From contig CM057464.1 of assembly GCA_030035585.1 (NCBI GenBank), forward strand, positions 73,392,919 through 73,456,918: 64,000 nt of DNA. Reading direction: 5' to 3'. The stretch's first letter is position 1. Each line of letters starts with the position of its first letter. The notes under the pieces are model-generated. The model made no database searches, was not told the origin of the DNA, and worked only from the letters and a program-made list of their open reading frames with translations. This stretch comes from Dugong dugon (Eukaryota; Chordata; Mammalia; Sirenia; Dugongidae). Shown piece after piece: positions 1 to 11,481 of the stretch. Both the position numbers and the translations under genes were made by a program.

Positions 1-436
1 TTTAGTTAGCCACCAAGTGTGTTAAGTGTCACCCAGGGACTCCTCCCTGTAGGTAGCATCTGCCTTTAATTATCTTACTGCTGGTTGCTATGATATTTCT
101 TTCTCATGGTTCTTTTCCACTCTCTCCAACTATTATTTTGTAATCTTCTTTACTAATTCTCTTTCCACCTCCTGGAAGTGAATATTTCAATTTTTTTTTT
201 TTTTTATCCTTAGGTCTGTTTCCTGTCTGTATTTTATTGCTTAATGTCATTCTCCATTCCTACACCTTCAACTACTGCTGGTGTTTACAACCCTAGCGTG
301 GCCTGTGTTCTCTAAACATTAGCCTATAATAGCTGACAGTATGACATTTTTACCTAGGTGGCCCAGTGGCCTCTCAAATGCAACACATAGAACCTAGACT
401 AGAAATAGAACCTAGAAGTTTATGAAGCTCAATACC
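1..436. other. Unassigned intronic DNA
   Basis: AT-rich with several pyrimidine runs (T-run near 190-206). No ORF, RNA gene or repeat family was recognised. Confidence 0.4.
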
Positions 437-660
437 TTTTTTTAAAATTTTTTTTTATTGTACTTTAGATGAAGGTTTACAGAATAGTTTCTCATTAAAC
501 AGTACACATATTGTTTTATGACATTGATTAACAACCCCACAATGTCAACACTCTCCTTTCTCGATCTTGGGTTCCCTAATACCAACTTTTCTGTCCCCTC
601 CTGCCTTCTAGTCCTTGCTCCTGGGCTGTTGTATCCCATTCGTCTCATATTGTTTCAATA
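437..660 (-). mobile_element. L1 3'-end fragment
   Basis: Starts with a poly-T tail and TTATTGTACTTTAGATGAAG, then follows the same 3' UTR sequence seen in the L1 copies at 24468 and 33070. It is 5'-truncated after about 220 bp. Confidence 0.85.
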
Positions 661-699
661 CATTTTTTCTCCCATCTTCTCTATCTCTGTTAAAGCCAT

Positions 700-1200
700 C
701 TTCACTTTCTTAGATGCTCAGGTCAAAATACCCTGGAGTCACATATGGTTCATTCTTCTCTCATACCTTCAGTTTTGTCGTCAGACACTAGGTTTTGGAT
801 TTCTGCCATGTCTGCTTTGTCTGCCGCCTCCTAATGCTCTCCACTGCTACCACCCACATTCTGAACTCTACTTTTCAAGATTAGTTGCAACAGTCTCCTT
901 AACTCATCTTGCTACATAACAACTCTGCTTTCACCAGTATTTCTACATGCATTTTCCAAATGGGTCACTGATTACATCATCCTTTTCTGATTACAGCTTC
1001 TGAATCTTTGTATTCTAGAAGTACCACGGAAATACTGCCCTCATCCAACAGCTGCCTTTCTAGATTTGACATGTACTTTGTTCTAACTCTGAATCTTTGT
1101 CTTTGCCTTTCCCTCTTTCAGAAATACTTTTCTCCATATCTACCTATTACATTGCATATATTTTTAAACACCAAATTTACGTTAAATTTAATGTTACTTG
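700..1200 (+). mobile_element. L2-type LINE fragment, decayed
   Basis: Segments such as GATGCTCAGGTCAAAA...CTGGAGTCA, CCACTGCTACCACCC and TTGCAACAGTCTCCTTAACT follow the order of the mammalian L2 3' half. The reading frame is destroyed. Confidence 0.6.
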
Positions 1201-1285
1201 TGGCAATTTAAAAAAATATTTGTAATTCGTCAACAGCCCTCCCTCCAAAGGTGGAGCCTACTTCCCTTCCCCTTGCGTGTGGACA

Positions 1286-1490
1286 GGAGTCCCTGGGTGG
1301 AGGAAGTAGTTAACAAGCCCATTTGCTAACCAAAAGGTTGGAGGTTTGAGTCCACAAAGAGGTGCCTGGGAAAGTCTGGTGATCTACTTCTGAAAAATCA
1401 GCCATTGGAAACCCTGTGGAGCACTGTTCTATTCTGACACACATAGAGTCGCCATGAGTCAGGGTCAACTCAAAGACAACTGGTTTGAGT
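1286..1490 (+). mobile_element. AfroSINE, long type
   Basis: Head GGAGTCCCTGGG, tRNA-like B-box region (GGTTTGAGTCC), then the long-type middle (GAGGTGCCTGGGAAAG... CTACTTCTGAAAAATCAGCC) and the tail TCGCCATGAGTCAGGGTCAA. Confidence 0.9.
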
Positions 1491-1524
1491 GCAAACTGGA
1501 CCGAGTGACTCGATTCCAATGAAT

Positions 1525-1912
1525 AAAATATGGCAGAAGTGATGGTGGGACTAGGTTATAAAAGTTACTGTGTTTCTTTCTTGCTCTCTTTTGGATCATC
1601 CACTCTGGGGAAGCCGGTTGCTGTGTCATAAGGTCACTCAAGCAGTTTATATAAAGTGGTGAGGTACTGAGGCCTCCTGCCAGCAGCCATATGAATGAGC
1701 TATATTAAACCAGTTCCCCTTTTCTAGCCAACTTCAGGTGACTAAAGTTCTTAGTGATAATTGTGACTGAAACCTCATAGGAGACCCTGAGTTAGAAGTA
1801 TCCAGCCAAACCACTCTCAAATTCCTCACCCATAGAAACTGTGAAATAACACGTTTGTTATTTTAAGCCACTATGTGTTGGGGGTAATTTGTTATGCAGT
1901 AATAAGAATATT
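1525..1912 (+). mobile_element. MLT1-type (ERVL-MaLR) LTR, 3' part
   Basis: The end reads TTATTTTAAGCCACTATGTG then GGTAATTTGTTATGCAGTAA, the hallmark 3' end of MLT1 LTRs. The preceding CAGCCATATGAATGAGC and CATAGGAGACCCTGAGTTAG also fit. An AfroSINE follows directly. Confidence 0.85.
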
Positions 1913-2071
1913 GGAGCCCTGGTAGCACAGTGGTTAAGAGCTTGGCTGCTAACCAGATGTCTGCAGTTTGAATACACCAGCTGCTCCTTGGAAACTCCAG
2001 GGGGCAGTTCTACTCTGTTCTGTAGGGTTGCTATGAATCGGAATTGACTCGATGGCAAGGGGTTTGGTTTC
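1913..2071 (+). mobile_element. AfroSINE, short type
   Basis: GGAGCCCTGGTAGCACAGTG head, TTTGAATACACC B-box remnant, CCTTGGAAACTCC middle, and GACTCGATGGCAAGGGGTTT tail. Confidence 0.93.
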
Positions 2072-3664
2072 TGGAATAGCTAACTAATACAATAGAAGCT
2101 TCCCCTGATCTCTACTAGTAAGCTGAGATTATTCCTGATTTATACTATTGACATGTTCCTTGTCACTTTCTATTCATATTGTGGTTATTTGTTAAAACAT
2201 TTTATAATTCAGTACATTAGGCACATTTCTACAAGTCCGAACTGTTTGAAAATGTAAATGTGTAAGAACTTAAAATATAAGCCAAATTTTTTATATCAGT
2301 TCAATAATTTAACACTTTATATCTTGGGGGAGTTCAAGATATGAATGTTTACCATCCCCTGGTGTTCTTAAAAGACATTCTCAACACCTTGAATTTCATC
2401 TTTCTGATTATGATGTATATGTCCAAAGTACACGAACCAGTTAAAGCACTATGATTCTACTAAATTGCATTACATAAAGGGCCAGTTTCTAAGTTAATCC
2501 TAAGGTCATATACTTAAACAAAGTGACATATGGGCAGAGTGATCCTGCTTTATAAGAACTTACTAAAGTTTAGTACCAGGGGTTCTTCTTTGATAATATT
2601 TATACACAGAGAAATATAAGAGCCTCCCAAGAACACTTTAAAGTATACACATACGTGTGTGTGAGGCCTCAATATTTATTAATCTTGCCATGTTATTTCT
2701 CTCCATTTTGGAAGTGATTTGACATTTTAATCACTTTAACTGCTATAACTGCTAAAAGATAATTGGCTCTTTTCACCTTGTTTTAACCTGAATTAATATC
2801 TTTTGTGGTGATCAAAGAATACTACTATTTAATTATTCCATTAAGGAAATTGTGTTCTTTTCTGTTTGGATTTTATATTCATCTGTAGAGGGTTAACTTA
2901 AGGGTGAGAGAAAAGAGTTCTTTCAGAACTTGTGTTTAATAGTATGTCTTTGTTGTTTTAATCACATAATAGCTGTAGTATATGTAGCCGATGGCCTTTA
3001 CTGACCAGGGTGTCCATTGATTTAAGTGGCTCTCCCAAGTGTCCATATCTGATTTCAGGAATCAGTGGATCTGCCAAGAATTTGTAACTTTGAAGTCCTA
3101 GAGGACGTTTTTTTTTTTTCCCCGGTAGAATAGTGGTCAGATGGTATATGTGGTCTATCTGGATTCTGATGAATCTCTTAATTTTGTTTAGGATGAAAGC
3201 CTTATAAATAAATTGGGAAAATATGATCTACTTTGTGTAACTTAACATTTGTGTGTGGTGGTGTCTGCCAAAAAAAATGCAAAAACCTGCAAAACAAGAT
3301 GTACAAATACAATCTAGTCTATACGGGTGTCTTTTAATTGAGAGAATATACCTAAAGAGATTTTAACTAAGAATATGTGTTGTCTTAGAGAACCTAAGAA
3401 ATAGAACTCTACAGGGGTTTGTTCTCAACCATCTGGTGTCTAATATAACGTTTTTGGTTTTGGACTGGAATAGAATACAAAGCCTGCTCCTTAGGTTTTC
3501 TGCTCAGTAGGTAACATATTGGAAAGGATAACAGGCCCTTGAAGTTTAGGATTCAGATTCAGAATGGCTTTGTTTGGTTAGAAGAGTATTAGAAATAAGC
3601 AGGGACACATACAGTATGTACCTTTAGAAAAGAAGATGCAGAACGTACATGTGTGAGATAATTT
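2072..3664. other. Unassigned AT-rich intron
   Basis: About 1.6 kb with no recognised repeat or conserved ORF. It may be single-copy sequence. Confidence 0.4.
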
Positions 3665-3738
3665 AGGGTCATGGTTATGAGCGTGAACACTGGATCCAGA
3701 CAGCCTGGCTTTGAATCTTAGATCTACCACTTAGCTTT
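3665..3738 (+). mobile_element. MIR fragment
   Basis: GGTCATGGTTATGAGCGTG... CAGCCTGGCTTTGAATCTTA...CTACCACTTAG matches the tRNA-like 5' part of MIR. Confidence 0.75.
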
Positions 3739-3935
3739 ACTATGTGCTAGGTATGATGCTAAGTCGACCTCAAAGAGTATTCCATTTGATCCTTAAAAAC
3801 ATTGTAGGGTAGCTGCTATTATTCCCATTTTTCAGAAACTGAGATTTCAAGAGGTTAAGAAATTTGACCAAGGTCAGCAGCTGATATATGGGTACTGGAA
3901 CCTAAGTCTGTGACTCCAGATCCTGGGTCTTTACT
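3739..3935 (-). mobile_element. MIR fragment, opposite orientation
   Basis: TACTATGTGCTAGGTATG, ATTCCCATTTTTCAGAAAC, GAGGTTAAGAAATTTGACC and TCTGTGACTCCAGATCC follow the reverse complement of MIR. It abuts the preceding + strand MIR head to head. Confidence 0.8.
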
Positions 3936-6900
3936 CATATATTGCTAGAACTTTTAAAAATAGCATATTGTTGTAGACTCTGTAACCCAGAAGGGATGTG
4001 GGGAGAGAGAACTTCCATAAAATGGGAATTTTAGAGCATTAACTCCCTGATTGCCAATAAGCAAGGAGGCAGGTCCTTGCAAAGCTACATTGTCTGTGTC
4101 ATCTCTATTAGTAGTTGGTGTGACTGAATACCTTAAAGGCAGCCTGAAAACTCTGCTTCACAGGGACTGAGATTTAGAATTGTCTGATTCTAAACCTATA
4201 ACTACACCTACTCTATCAAGGGAAACAAGTGGCATCATGGAGCTTAAAAGCAGGGCATTACTGTAATGACTAGCACAAACAAGGGCAGGACTGACCAGTC
4301 TCTTATCTGCCAAATTAAGCATTTTCTGCTTTGTAACCTCCTTTGCCTCATCTTTTTTATAACAGCTGGTTGAAGGGATCAGAAATGACCATGTCATGGT
4401 GCTCAGTCACTGAAAGTTCCTGACTGCAAACTGCTTGCTTCTCCCAGAGACAGCAAGACCCTTTCACAGTTCACAGACAGAGAGAGTAGGTCCAGCTTCT
4501 GAGCCCTAGTGGACCATTTGGATAGGACTACTACTCATGACTGTCCTGATACTAGAAGAACCGACTGTTCTTTTTTCCCCCAAGGATTGCTCTGCTGCGT
4601 AGGTCCATGCCTTACTAGAATCACTACACATTCCTTTAGTCTTCCTCCAAGCTCCACAGCCATTGGTACAAATGCTTTATTGAAACTAAACACAGAAGTC
4701 AGCATAGTTATCATAACCCTGCTCCTTTGCTGGTTGAGGTAGCTCAGTGGGTGAGAGGAAGGCTATTGTATACCCAGCCTGGTCAAGCCGACCCACAGAC
4801 ATTAGTTCACAACTTCTAGATTTGATGCCAAGGTTCTTTTGGATTTCTACAATTATTAAATGTCTGAGTGGTCAAAAAACCCAAAACAAAACAAAACTTG
4901 AATCAGTGAGAAGAATTACAAAGAGATATTGAAGGAACTATCGCTACTGAGCCTGGAGAGGCAAAGTTTGATTTAGCTGGAGCAACTCGTTCTTGGGTAG
5001 GTAGAGGGATAGATTCCACACCTTTTCAAGGTTCCTTCAGCCTTCATCATGATAGCCTTACATAAAATTCTATTATTACTTCCTTATATTCCCTTGAGAC
5101 TTGTACATTTCCTTTCATGATATATGTGTATCTTTTATATCCTTAGGTACATGGGCAAATTTGTGATTCTGACTTTTGCTTTCAAAGATAGCATGTGTTC
5201 ACATACGGTTGTTGCCTTAGAGAGTTTTAACATATACTAACATATCATGGCACCATATATTCTGAAAATAAACATGTGAAGTTCATGTTTATATTTTTTA
5301 CTTTCTGTACGTTGTGTATAATGGTTGTTTCTGTTGAGAGGGGCTTCAACTGAACTACAGGAAAATGAGTTCTGAAACTAAGAACAAGGCAAGATAAAAT
5401 ATCATTGATACAAACACTTCATCAGTGGTTTAAACAAAAAGCATAATCATTACATATTGCCTTTCTAGATTTGGCTGAGGTTATAGCATCCACCTAGAAT
5501 GACACACACAACCAAGAAGTAAACAGATCAGCCCTACTGTGGCCAACATAGATATGACCAAGAAAAAAAAAAAAACTTATTGGTGGAACAGGCCTGCATG
5601 TCCTCTCCCAAAGTCTATTTCCTTTTATTTTATATACAATTCAAACAAGCTCTCTGATCTTTCCAAACCCAGATCAGACTATAAGTATTAAATTAAAACA
5701 CAGGAAAAGCCACACTGACGAGAGAAGAAAGTATTAGTTTGACAGCTTGATAGCAAGAGAAATACTGTAAACAGTATCCCAGAGATACCATAGCTCAGCA
5801 TCATAGAGCCCTAACATATAGTGACCGCCACTGTCATCAGCCTGGAAAGTTCTTATTGTGTTAAGGCACATTTAAATAACAACAGATTTAAATTATGTTC
5901 AATATACTTTGAGAAGGTGGGAAAGAGCATTCTCTGTGTAAGAATGATAGAATAAGAACAAGTCACAATTCTACAACTCTCAGGAAAACTTACCTGGTTT
6001 GAATTTATGTATGTGATCCAAAATCCTTGGAAGGATCTTTGTTAATAAAAATAAATTGTTTGTTAAAAATTAAACCGAATTGAATACTATAGTCAACTCC
6101 AGAGTCATAAAGATAATGCAGAAACAGTAAGAATGCAAAATTGTATGACAACACATGAGACACCATCCAGATTGTATTTAGCTAGAAGTTGTCTCTGTAT
6201 TTCATTTAGTTACTAGAGTCTTCATTATTATTATTATTGTCATTGTTATTTTCATATTCAACACTGCTACATTCCTTCTCATGTTCTTTGAGGCCTTAGG
6301 CTTGCTGCCTTTTAACAGCCCTAAGGACATCCTTGCCAGCTAGTACTGCTGCTAGACTGGGGTGGCAGCGACCCACAATGTGACCTAATAGAAGAAATAT
6401 CCATATACCATCTGGTTGGTAGTGAAACCACAGATGGGAAACAGCCCTGGGTACCATGATTAATCTGAAAAAATATTGATAATCTTATTGTTGATAATGA
6501 AAGTCTTGATTGCATTGTTACATACCTTGAGTAGGTTAAATGTTATAAATAGGAAAATCCTTAAATGAGGCTAAAAGTTTCTGAAAATTATTTATATACT
6601 GTTTTATTCTCTACAGATAGGGACAGAGGGTGCTGAAAATTTTCTTAGAACTTTGGACGGAATTCTTAATCATGTTCATCTGAAAAATTTCGCAGATATC
6701 TGGAAAAAGACAAAACTACACAAAAACCTGACTGTTAAGTTAGCTATCAAATTCAGGTCAAGTCTTCAAGCTTTTGTTTGGCAGATTTATATTCTGGAAT
6801 TTCTTAGTCACTTTTTTTTTTTTTTTTTTTTTTGGTCTGGACCAGAAGGATAATGTGACAGTAAAAAAGAGACGTAAACAGCACTAAAATATCTTGCAGA

Positions 6901-6947
6901 AGAAGAATTAAACAGGTCACAGCAGCAGTGGTTTTGGCCAGCAGATA
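3936..6947. other. Unassigned intron
   Basis: About 3 kb without a recognised family. It includes a 22-base T-run at 6812-6833 and an A-run near 5562-5575. A weakly LTR-like, less AT-rich block at about 4150-4750 could not be assigned. Confidence 0.35.
6812..6833 (+). repeat. Poly-T run
   Basis: 22 consecutive T, probably the tail of an unrecognised - strand retroposon or a simple repeat. Confidence 0.9.
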
Positions 6948-7155
6948 GGAGTCCCTGGGTGGCTCAAAACAGTTAAGCACTCAACCACTAGCCAAAAGGT
7001 TGGCATTCGAACCCACCTAGAAGCAGCTTGGAAGACAGGCCTGGCAATCTTCCAAAAGGTGACAGCCTTGAAAATCCTATGGAGCAGTTCTACTCTTCAC
7101 ACATGGGATTGTCATGAGTTGGAACTGACGGGACGGCAACTAACAACAGCAATAA
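6948..7155 (+). mobile_element. AfroSINE, long type
   Basis: GGAGTCCCTGGGTGGC head, CCAAAAGGTTGGCATTCGAA, CAGGCCTGGCAATCTTCC middle, and GGGACGGCAACTAACAACAG tail. Confidence 0.93.
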
Positions 7156-7790
7156 AAAATAGAAATAGTGCCTGAGCTATTTTCCCAATCAGTAACCATA
7201 AGATGTAAGAAGTTCTGAGTTATAATTACAGCATAATCAAGTAAAACAATCAATTACTTGGGCCAAAGAGAAGACCTAAATGAATGAAGAAAAACATGTG
7301 CATTATTATGCATTGTTACTTAGCGTAATCGGAAATTTGAAACATCATGGTATCACCTTGCTCCTCGGTTGTGTGTATCTAACACTTTTCTTCTTTCCTT
7401 CCTCAAGTTAGTCTTATTTGGAGCATCTCATGTCATATTTCTCTTCCCCTTTTTGGGTGTTTAGCCTGAAATTCTGGCCTAAATAGAATTTCTGAAGATC
7501 CAACATAGGCTTCTCTATATTTCCCCCAGGAATTAATGCCTAAGGTGGACAAGGAGCTTCTGGTTTACTTGGAACCTGCCCCTTGCTGCTTTCTGATGCT
7601 CTTCTCCCAAGCTGTCTATAGCCCAGAAAAGATCTGTGCCAGCTCAGCAGCTGTGCAGGAGTAACAAGATTCCTTGAGAGACTCATCAGTAGCTCTGTTC
7701 AGGTGTGAAGCAGGGTCGGTCGAGTGTTCTCAACTCTTTGTGGGGCACAGAGATGAAGTTAGCTGGTTTTCATAGGTCCATTTGTTACTT

Positions 7791-7982
7791 CAAGTCTCTG
7801 GGTAATACGAACAGTTAACATGCTTGGCTGCTAATTGAAAGGTTGGAGGTTCAAGTCAACCCAGAGGCACCTCAGAAGAAAGGCCTGGAAATCTACTTCC
7901 AAAAAATCAGTCATTGAAACCGTATGGAGCATGGTTCTATTCTGACACACATAAGGTAGCAACAACTAGTTGGTTTGGTTTG
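7791..7982 (+). mobile_element. AfroSINE, long type, degenerate head
   Basis: GGTTGGAGGTTCAAGTCAAC B-box region, AGAAGAAAGGCCTGGAAATC and AAAAAATCAGTCATTG middle, and a TTGGTTTGGTTT tail. Confidence 0.88.
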
Positions 7983-8049
7983 TTACTTGTTGAGATTCGG
8001 AACAATTGCCAGAAAAGAAAGAAATGCTATTATCACCAGTTCACAATTA

Positions 8050-8262
8050 CTGTCTTCTTCTGAATTCACCTGAATATCCCATATACCCCAAACTCAGTAC
8101 TTCCCCAGCTGAACTTCTTACCTCTACCCCACTTCCAAACCTGATATTCCACTTATATTTTCTGCCTAGGCCAATGATATCACCATCTAACTATGTATTC
8201 AAAATAGTAACCTTGAAGTCATGTTTTTCTCTCTCCCTCGGAGAAAGACCCAGCAATTCTGC
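8050..8262 (+). mobile_element. L2-type LINE fragment
   Basis: CCCCAGCTGAACTTCTTACC, CCACTTCCAAACCTG and CCTTGAAGTCATGTTTTTCT follow the L2 order (end of the reverse transcriptase part). The frame is lost. Confidence 0.6.
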
Positions 8263-8268
8263 TTCTTT

Positions 8269-8372
8269 AAAGGTGACAGCCTAGAAAACCCTGTGGGGCA
8301 GTTCTGCTCTGTCACATGGGATCACTATGAGTTGGAATTGACTGGACAGCACCCAATAACAGCACCAACAAG
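8269..8372 (+). mobile_element. AfroSINE 3' part (5'-truncated)
   Basis: GGTGACAGCCTAGAAAACCC, GGGGCAGTTCTGCTCTGTCA and a tail GGACAGCACCCAATAACAGC. Confidence 0.85.
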
Positions 8373-9030
8373 CACTTAGTAAATGCCCAGTATATTTCTT
8401 AGATAGAAGTGAGAAATAGAAAAGGTGGGTTTTATTCATAGTGAAATCCAAAGTTAATAATAAGTGTAAATTGATAAAGTAGAGATTAGGAAGGCTTTAT
8501 TATTTTTTTTAACTGATATTCACATACACCATTTTTGTGAACGAGAGAGTAGATTCAGGGTTCTTTAAAGCATTTATTTTTTAAGCATTTTAAAAATCAC
8601 AAGCAAGGGTAATTCTGCACTGAGATTTTTATGATTCGACTCTGCTTCAGTCAAAATTCACATTTTATCTTTTGGCACACCTAATAATTTCAGTGCTCTC
8701 TTTAACTTAGTTCTGTCAGTGTTCTGTTCAATAGCTAGGGGAAATGGCCAGACTAAATGCTATTCAAACATTCATTCTCAGATGTTGGTGACTAAAATTA
8801 AATTGAGCTCCCAGGATGAAATGACATCTAGCACACTTTGAAATAATTCAGGTTAAAACAAACCACAGGTTAAAATAGTTTTCCCCATTATATGTAGTTT
8901 ATGGGTGATTACAAAAAGGATATCATATTTAAATTCTATTAAGATATTGTCAACATGCACATTTTATGTGCAAAATTAATTATGTAAGGTTACTAATGTA
9001 ATCATTATTATAGCTTAACCAAAAAAAAAA
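8373..9030. other. Unassigned AT-rich intron
   Basis: No gene or known repeat recognised. Confidence 0.4.
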
Positions 9031-9208
9031 ACAAACCCATTGTTGTCGAGTCGATTCCAACTCACAGTGACCCTATAGGACAGAGTCGAACTTTTCCCTG
9101 GGGTTTCCAAGGCTGTAATCTTTATGGAAGCAGACTGGCACATCTTTCTCCAGGAGCAGCTGGTGGGTTCAAACCACCCTCCTTTCGGTTATCAGCCCAG
9201 TGCTTTAA
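9031..9208 (-). mobile_element. AfroSINE, third type
   Basis: Reverse complement of the tail (CCATTGTTGTCGAGTCGATT), then GGCTGTAATCTTTATGGAAG CAGACTGGC, a middle seen otherwise only in the copy split at 58366/60915. Confidence 0.9.
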
Positions 9209-9459
9209 ACGTGGGGCTTTCCAGCTTTTGGTATCTTTATGTAAATAAAAAATACAATATGAAAGCAAGGACAGAAAGCCTATCTTTAGATCATTGTCTT
9301 TCAGTGGCATGTGGTAATAAGAGGAGAGAGACGCACTTCCAGCCTCAGCCCACCCAATGTCAGTGGAACAGAATCTCTGGGGGGCCTTTTCGTACTGCAC
9401 ATGTTCCCTATTCCCAGTAGGAATCACCATGACGACTGAATGATAACTGTTACTTGATA

Positions 9460-9609
9460 CCCGTTGCTGTTAAGTCATAACGACTAAAAGCAACCCTATA
9501 GGGCAGAGTAGAACTGCCCCATAGGGTTTCCAAGGAGTGGCTGGTGGATTCAAACTGCTGACCTTTTGGTTAACAGCAGTGCTCTTAACCACTGTGCTAC
9601 CAGGGCTCC
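9460..9609 (-). mobile_element. AfroSINE, short type (first of a tandem pair)
   Basis: CCCGTTGCTGTTAAGTCATA tail through ACTGTGCTACCAGGGCTCC head. It is preceded by CTGTTACTTGATA (9447-9459), which recurs after the second copy. Confidence 0.95.
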
Positions 9610-9619
9610 TCTTGTTACT

Positions 9620-9770
9620 TGTTTTGCTGTCAGGTCAATTCCGACTCATACCAACCCTATAGGGCAGGGTAGAACTGCCCCGGTAGGGTTTCCAAGGAGC
9701 AGCTGGTGGATTTGAACTGCCAACCTTTTGGTTAGCAGTCACACGCTTAACCACTGCGCAACCAGGGCTC
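9620..9770 (-). mobile_element. AfroSINE, short type (second of a tandem pair)
   Basis: GTTTTGCTGTCAGGTCAATT tail through AACCAGGGCTC head. The 13-bp CTGTTACTTGATA follows at 9771-9783. Confidence 0.95.
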
Positions 9771-9783
9771 CTGTTACTTGATA

Positions 9784-10894
9784 GAGGTGTACTATTCCTG
9801 AAGAGTATTAAGGCAGAAATAAAAAGAGTACTCTGTAGCCACTATTGAGAGAAGTCAGCGTGCTTGCTGTAGCTGCTATTGAGATCTGGTTGATGTGGTT
9901 TCTATTTGATATCGCAAAACTATCAATAACCAAATGAGTGTTTTATATTCTTAAATAGTGAAAATGAAGCTTTTATAAAAAAATAATTTAGGTGCCACAG
10001 ATTCTGTGTAAGCTGTTAATCATGCAAATGTTTATGATTGATGGGAGAGAAAGGGAAGCCAGGTGCAAGTGTAAGTGTGTGTCAATGTCAGCATATACAT
10101 ATCAAATACAGATAGCAAATCCAGTCATTGACTTGTGTGAAGGCTAAATTGACTGTGTAGCTTGTAGTTAAATGGCAGCATGCCTCAGATAAATTACTTT
10201 AAAAGAAAATAAAAGATGCCAAAACCGATAAGCATTCTACTTAGTAAAACAAGCTGGGAAATGTGGGTACAGAGCCACATGTGTAACCAGTAAGTAACAG
10301 CTGGCCTCAACATTCAAAGCAATTTTAATTGTGTATTCAGACATTAAAGGGTAAATAAACGTAAGTCAAAATTTAAATTTTTTCCATAGGACATAACTGC
10401 TTTTTGACATTTGTCAACTTTGCTGATTTGCTGACAACAAAAGCTATTGTTGACATACATGTGGGAAGAATTGGGAAATCTATGTCACCAAGCTATGAAT
10501 TTGAATAGTCTGAAAACAAAAACTCTGAAGGTTACTAATGACACATGTCTTAGAATACAATTTATATTGATCCCACTTTCAGGCTATTATCCTTCAGTAT
10601 TGTTGTTCTTCTCTTAATATATCTGCCAAGTTTTCCTAGACTATAAACACCAACGGGACAAGGGAATTCAGTAAACACCTAGCTTAATATAGAATCTCAG
10701 TAAGTAAAATTGCATCAGGTTTAAAAATGTTAACATTTTTAAAAATTGAATATTGTTATCCTCTCGAAACAAATGTGATAAAAGCCTATTATAATAATCC
10801 AAAGAGAGATGATAGTCTTATTCTCTGAGAACACTGTTAAAGGATTTTCTGTCATATTGAGGAATAAATCCTAGAAGTTTAATAAAATAACTTG
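9784..10894. other. Unassigned intron
   Basis: AT-rich, no ORF or known repeat recognised. Confidence 0.4.
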
Positions 10895-11022
10895 TGTACT
10901 GTATTTTTACACAAATAACGCATGCCTTCTGCAGTACGTTTGCTGGCCGCACCCTCCACCACGAGGCACCCTCACAAGTGCCACCATGCCAGTCTTGCCA
11001 ATCCTCTTCCACATGTTGCTGT

Positions 11023-11094
<72 letters not shown>

Positions 11095-11191
11095 GCATAG
11101 CATGCTTACAAAAATACCCTAACAGGGGCGAACACAGCTGGCAAACAAATGCAGAAGATGTGTGTTATTTTTGTAAAAATATGGTAGCACA
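10895..11191. repeat. Foldback (imperfect palindrome) element, copy 1
   Basis: The left arm at 10895-10985 (TGTACTGTATTTTTACAC..., ACGCATGCCTTCTGCAGTAC) pairs with the right arm at about 11100-11191 read in reverse complement (GCAGAAGATGTGTGTTATTT...). A (TA)n stretch sits where the tip of the hairpin would be. The same arm sequences occur in copy 2, so this is a dispersed element and not a chance palindrome. The family was not recognised. A non-autonomous DNA transposon (MITE-like) is the simplest reading. Confidence 0.75.
11025..11091. repeat. (TA)n microsatellite
   Basis: About 33 uninterrupted TA units in the centre of the foldback element, where copy 2 has an A-rich stretch. Confidence 0.97.
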
Positions 11192-11250
11192 TCCTAAGCT
11201 TAACTGAAAGAAGCTTTAAAAAATCTTGTGTTGACACAACATTGCTATGA

Positions 11251-11481
11251 TGTGCGGTATTTTTATGCAAATAACATGCCTTCTATGTTTGCCATATGTG
11301 CGCTCCCCCCACAAGGTATTTTCATAAGTGCCACTATGCCAATTTTTTTTTTAACATGTTGCTGTAAAAAAAGAAAAAAAAAAAAGCCTAGTGCACTTAC
11401 ACAAATACCTCCGGGGTAGGGGGAGGGCGCGGCCGGCAAACAAACACAGAAGGCATGCATTATTTGCAATTAAAAATAACA
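11251..11481. repeat. Foldback (imperfect palindrome) element, copy 2
   Basis: The left arm at 11251-11335 (TGTGCGGTATTTTTATGC, AACATGCCTTCTATGTTTGC) pairs with the right arm at 11394-11481 (GGCAAACAAACACAGAAGGC, ATGCATTATTTGCAATTAAA). The tip includes CATGTTGCTGTAAAA, also found just before the (TA)n of copy 1. Short open frames here are by-products of the palindrome and A-runs. Confidence 0.8.

Noticed and set aside
9122..9430. Overlapping open frames of about 100 codons on both strands
   Set aside because: They lie over an AfroSINE and its flank; neither resembles a known protein and both depend on SINE sequence.
11025..11098. Open frames of repeated Tyr-Ile through the (TA)n tract on both strands
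   Set aside because: A dinucleotide repeat without stop codons is open in any such frame; no coding evidence.
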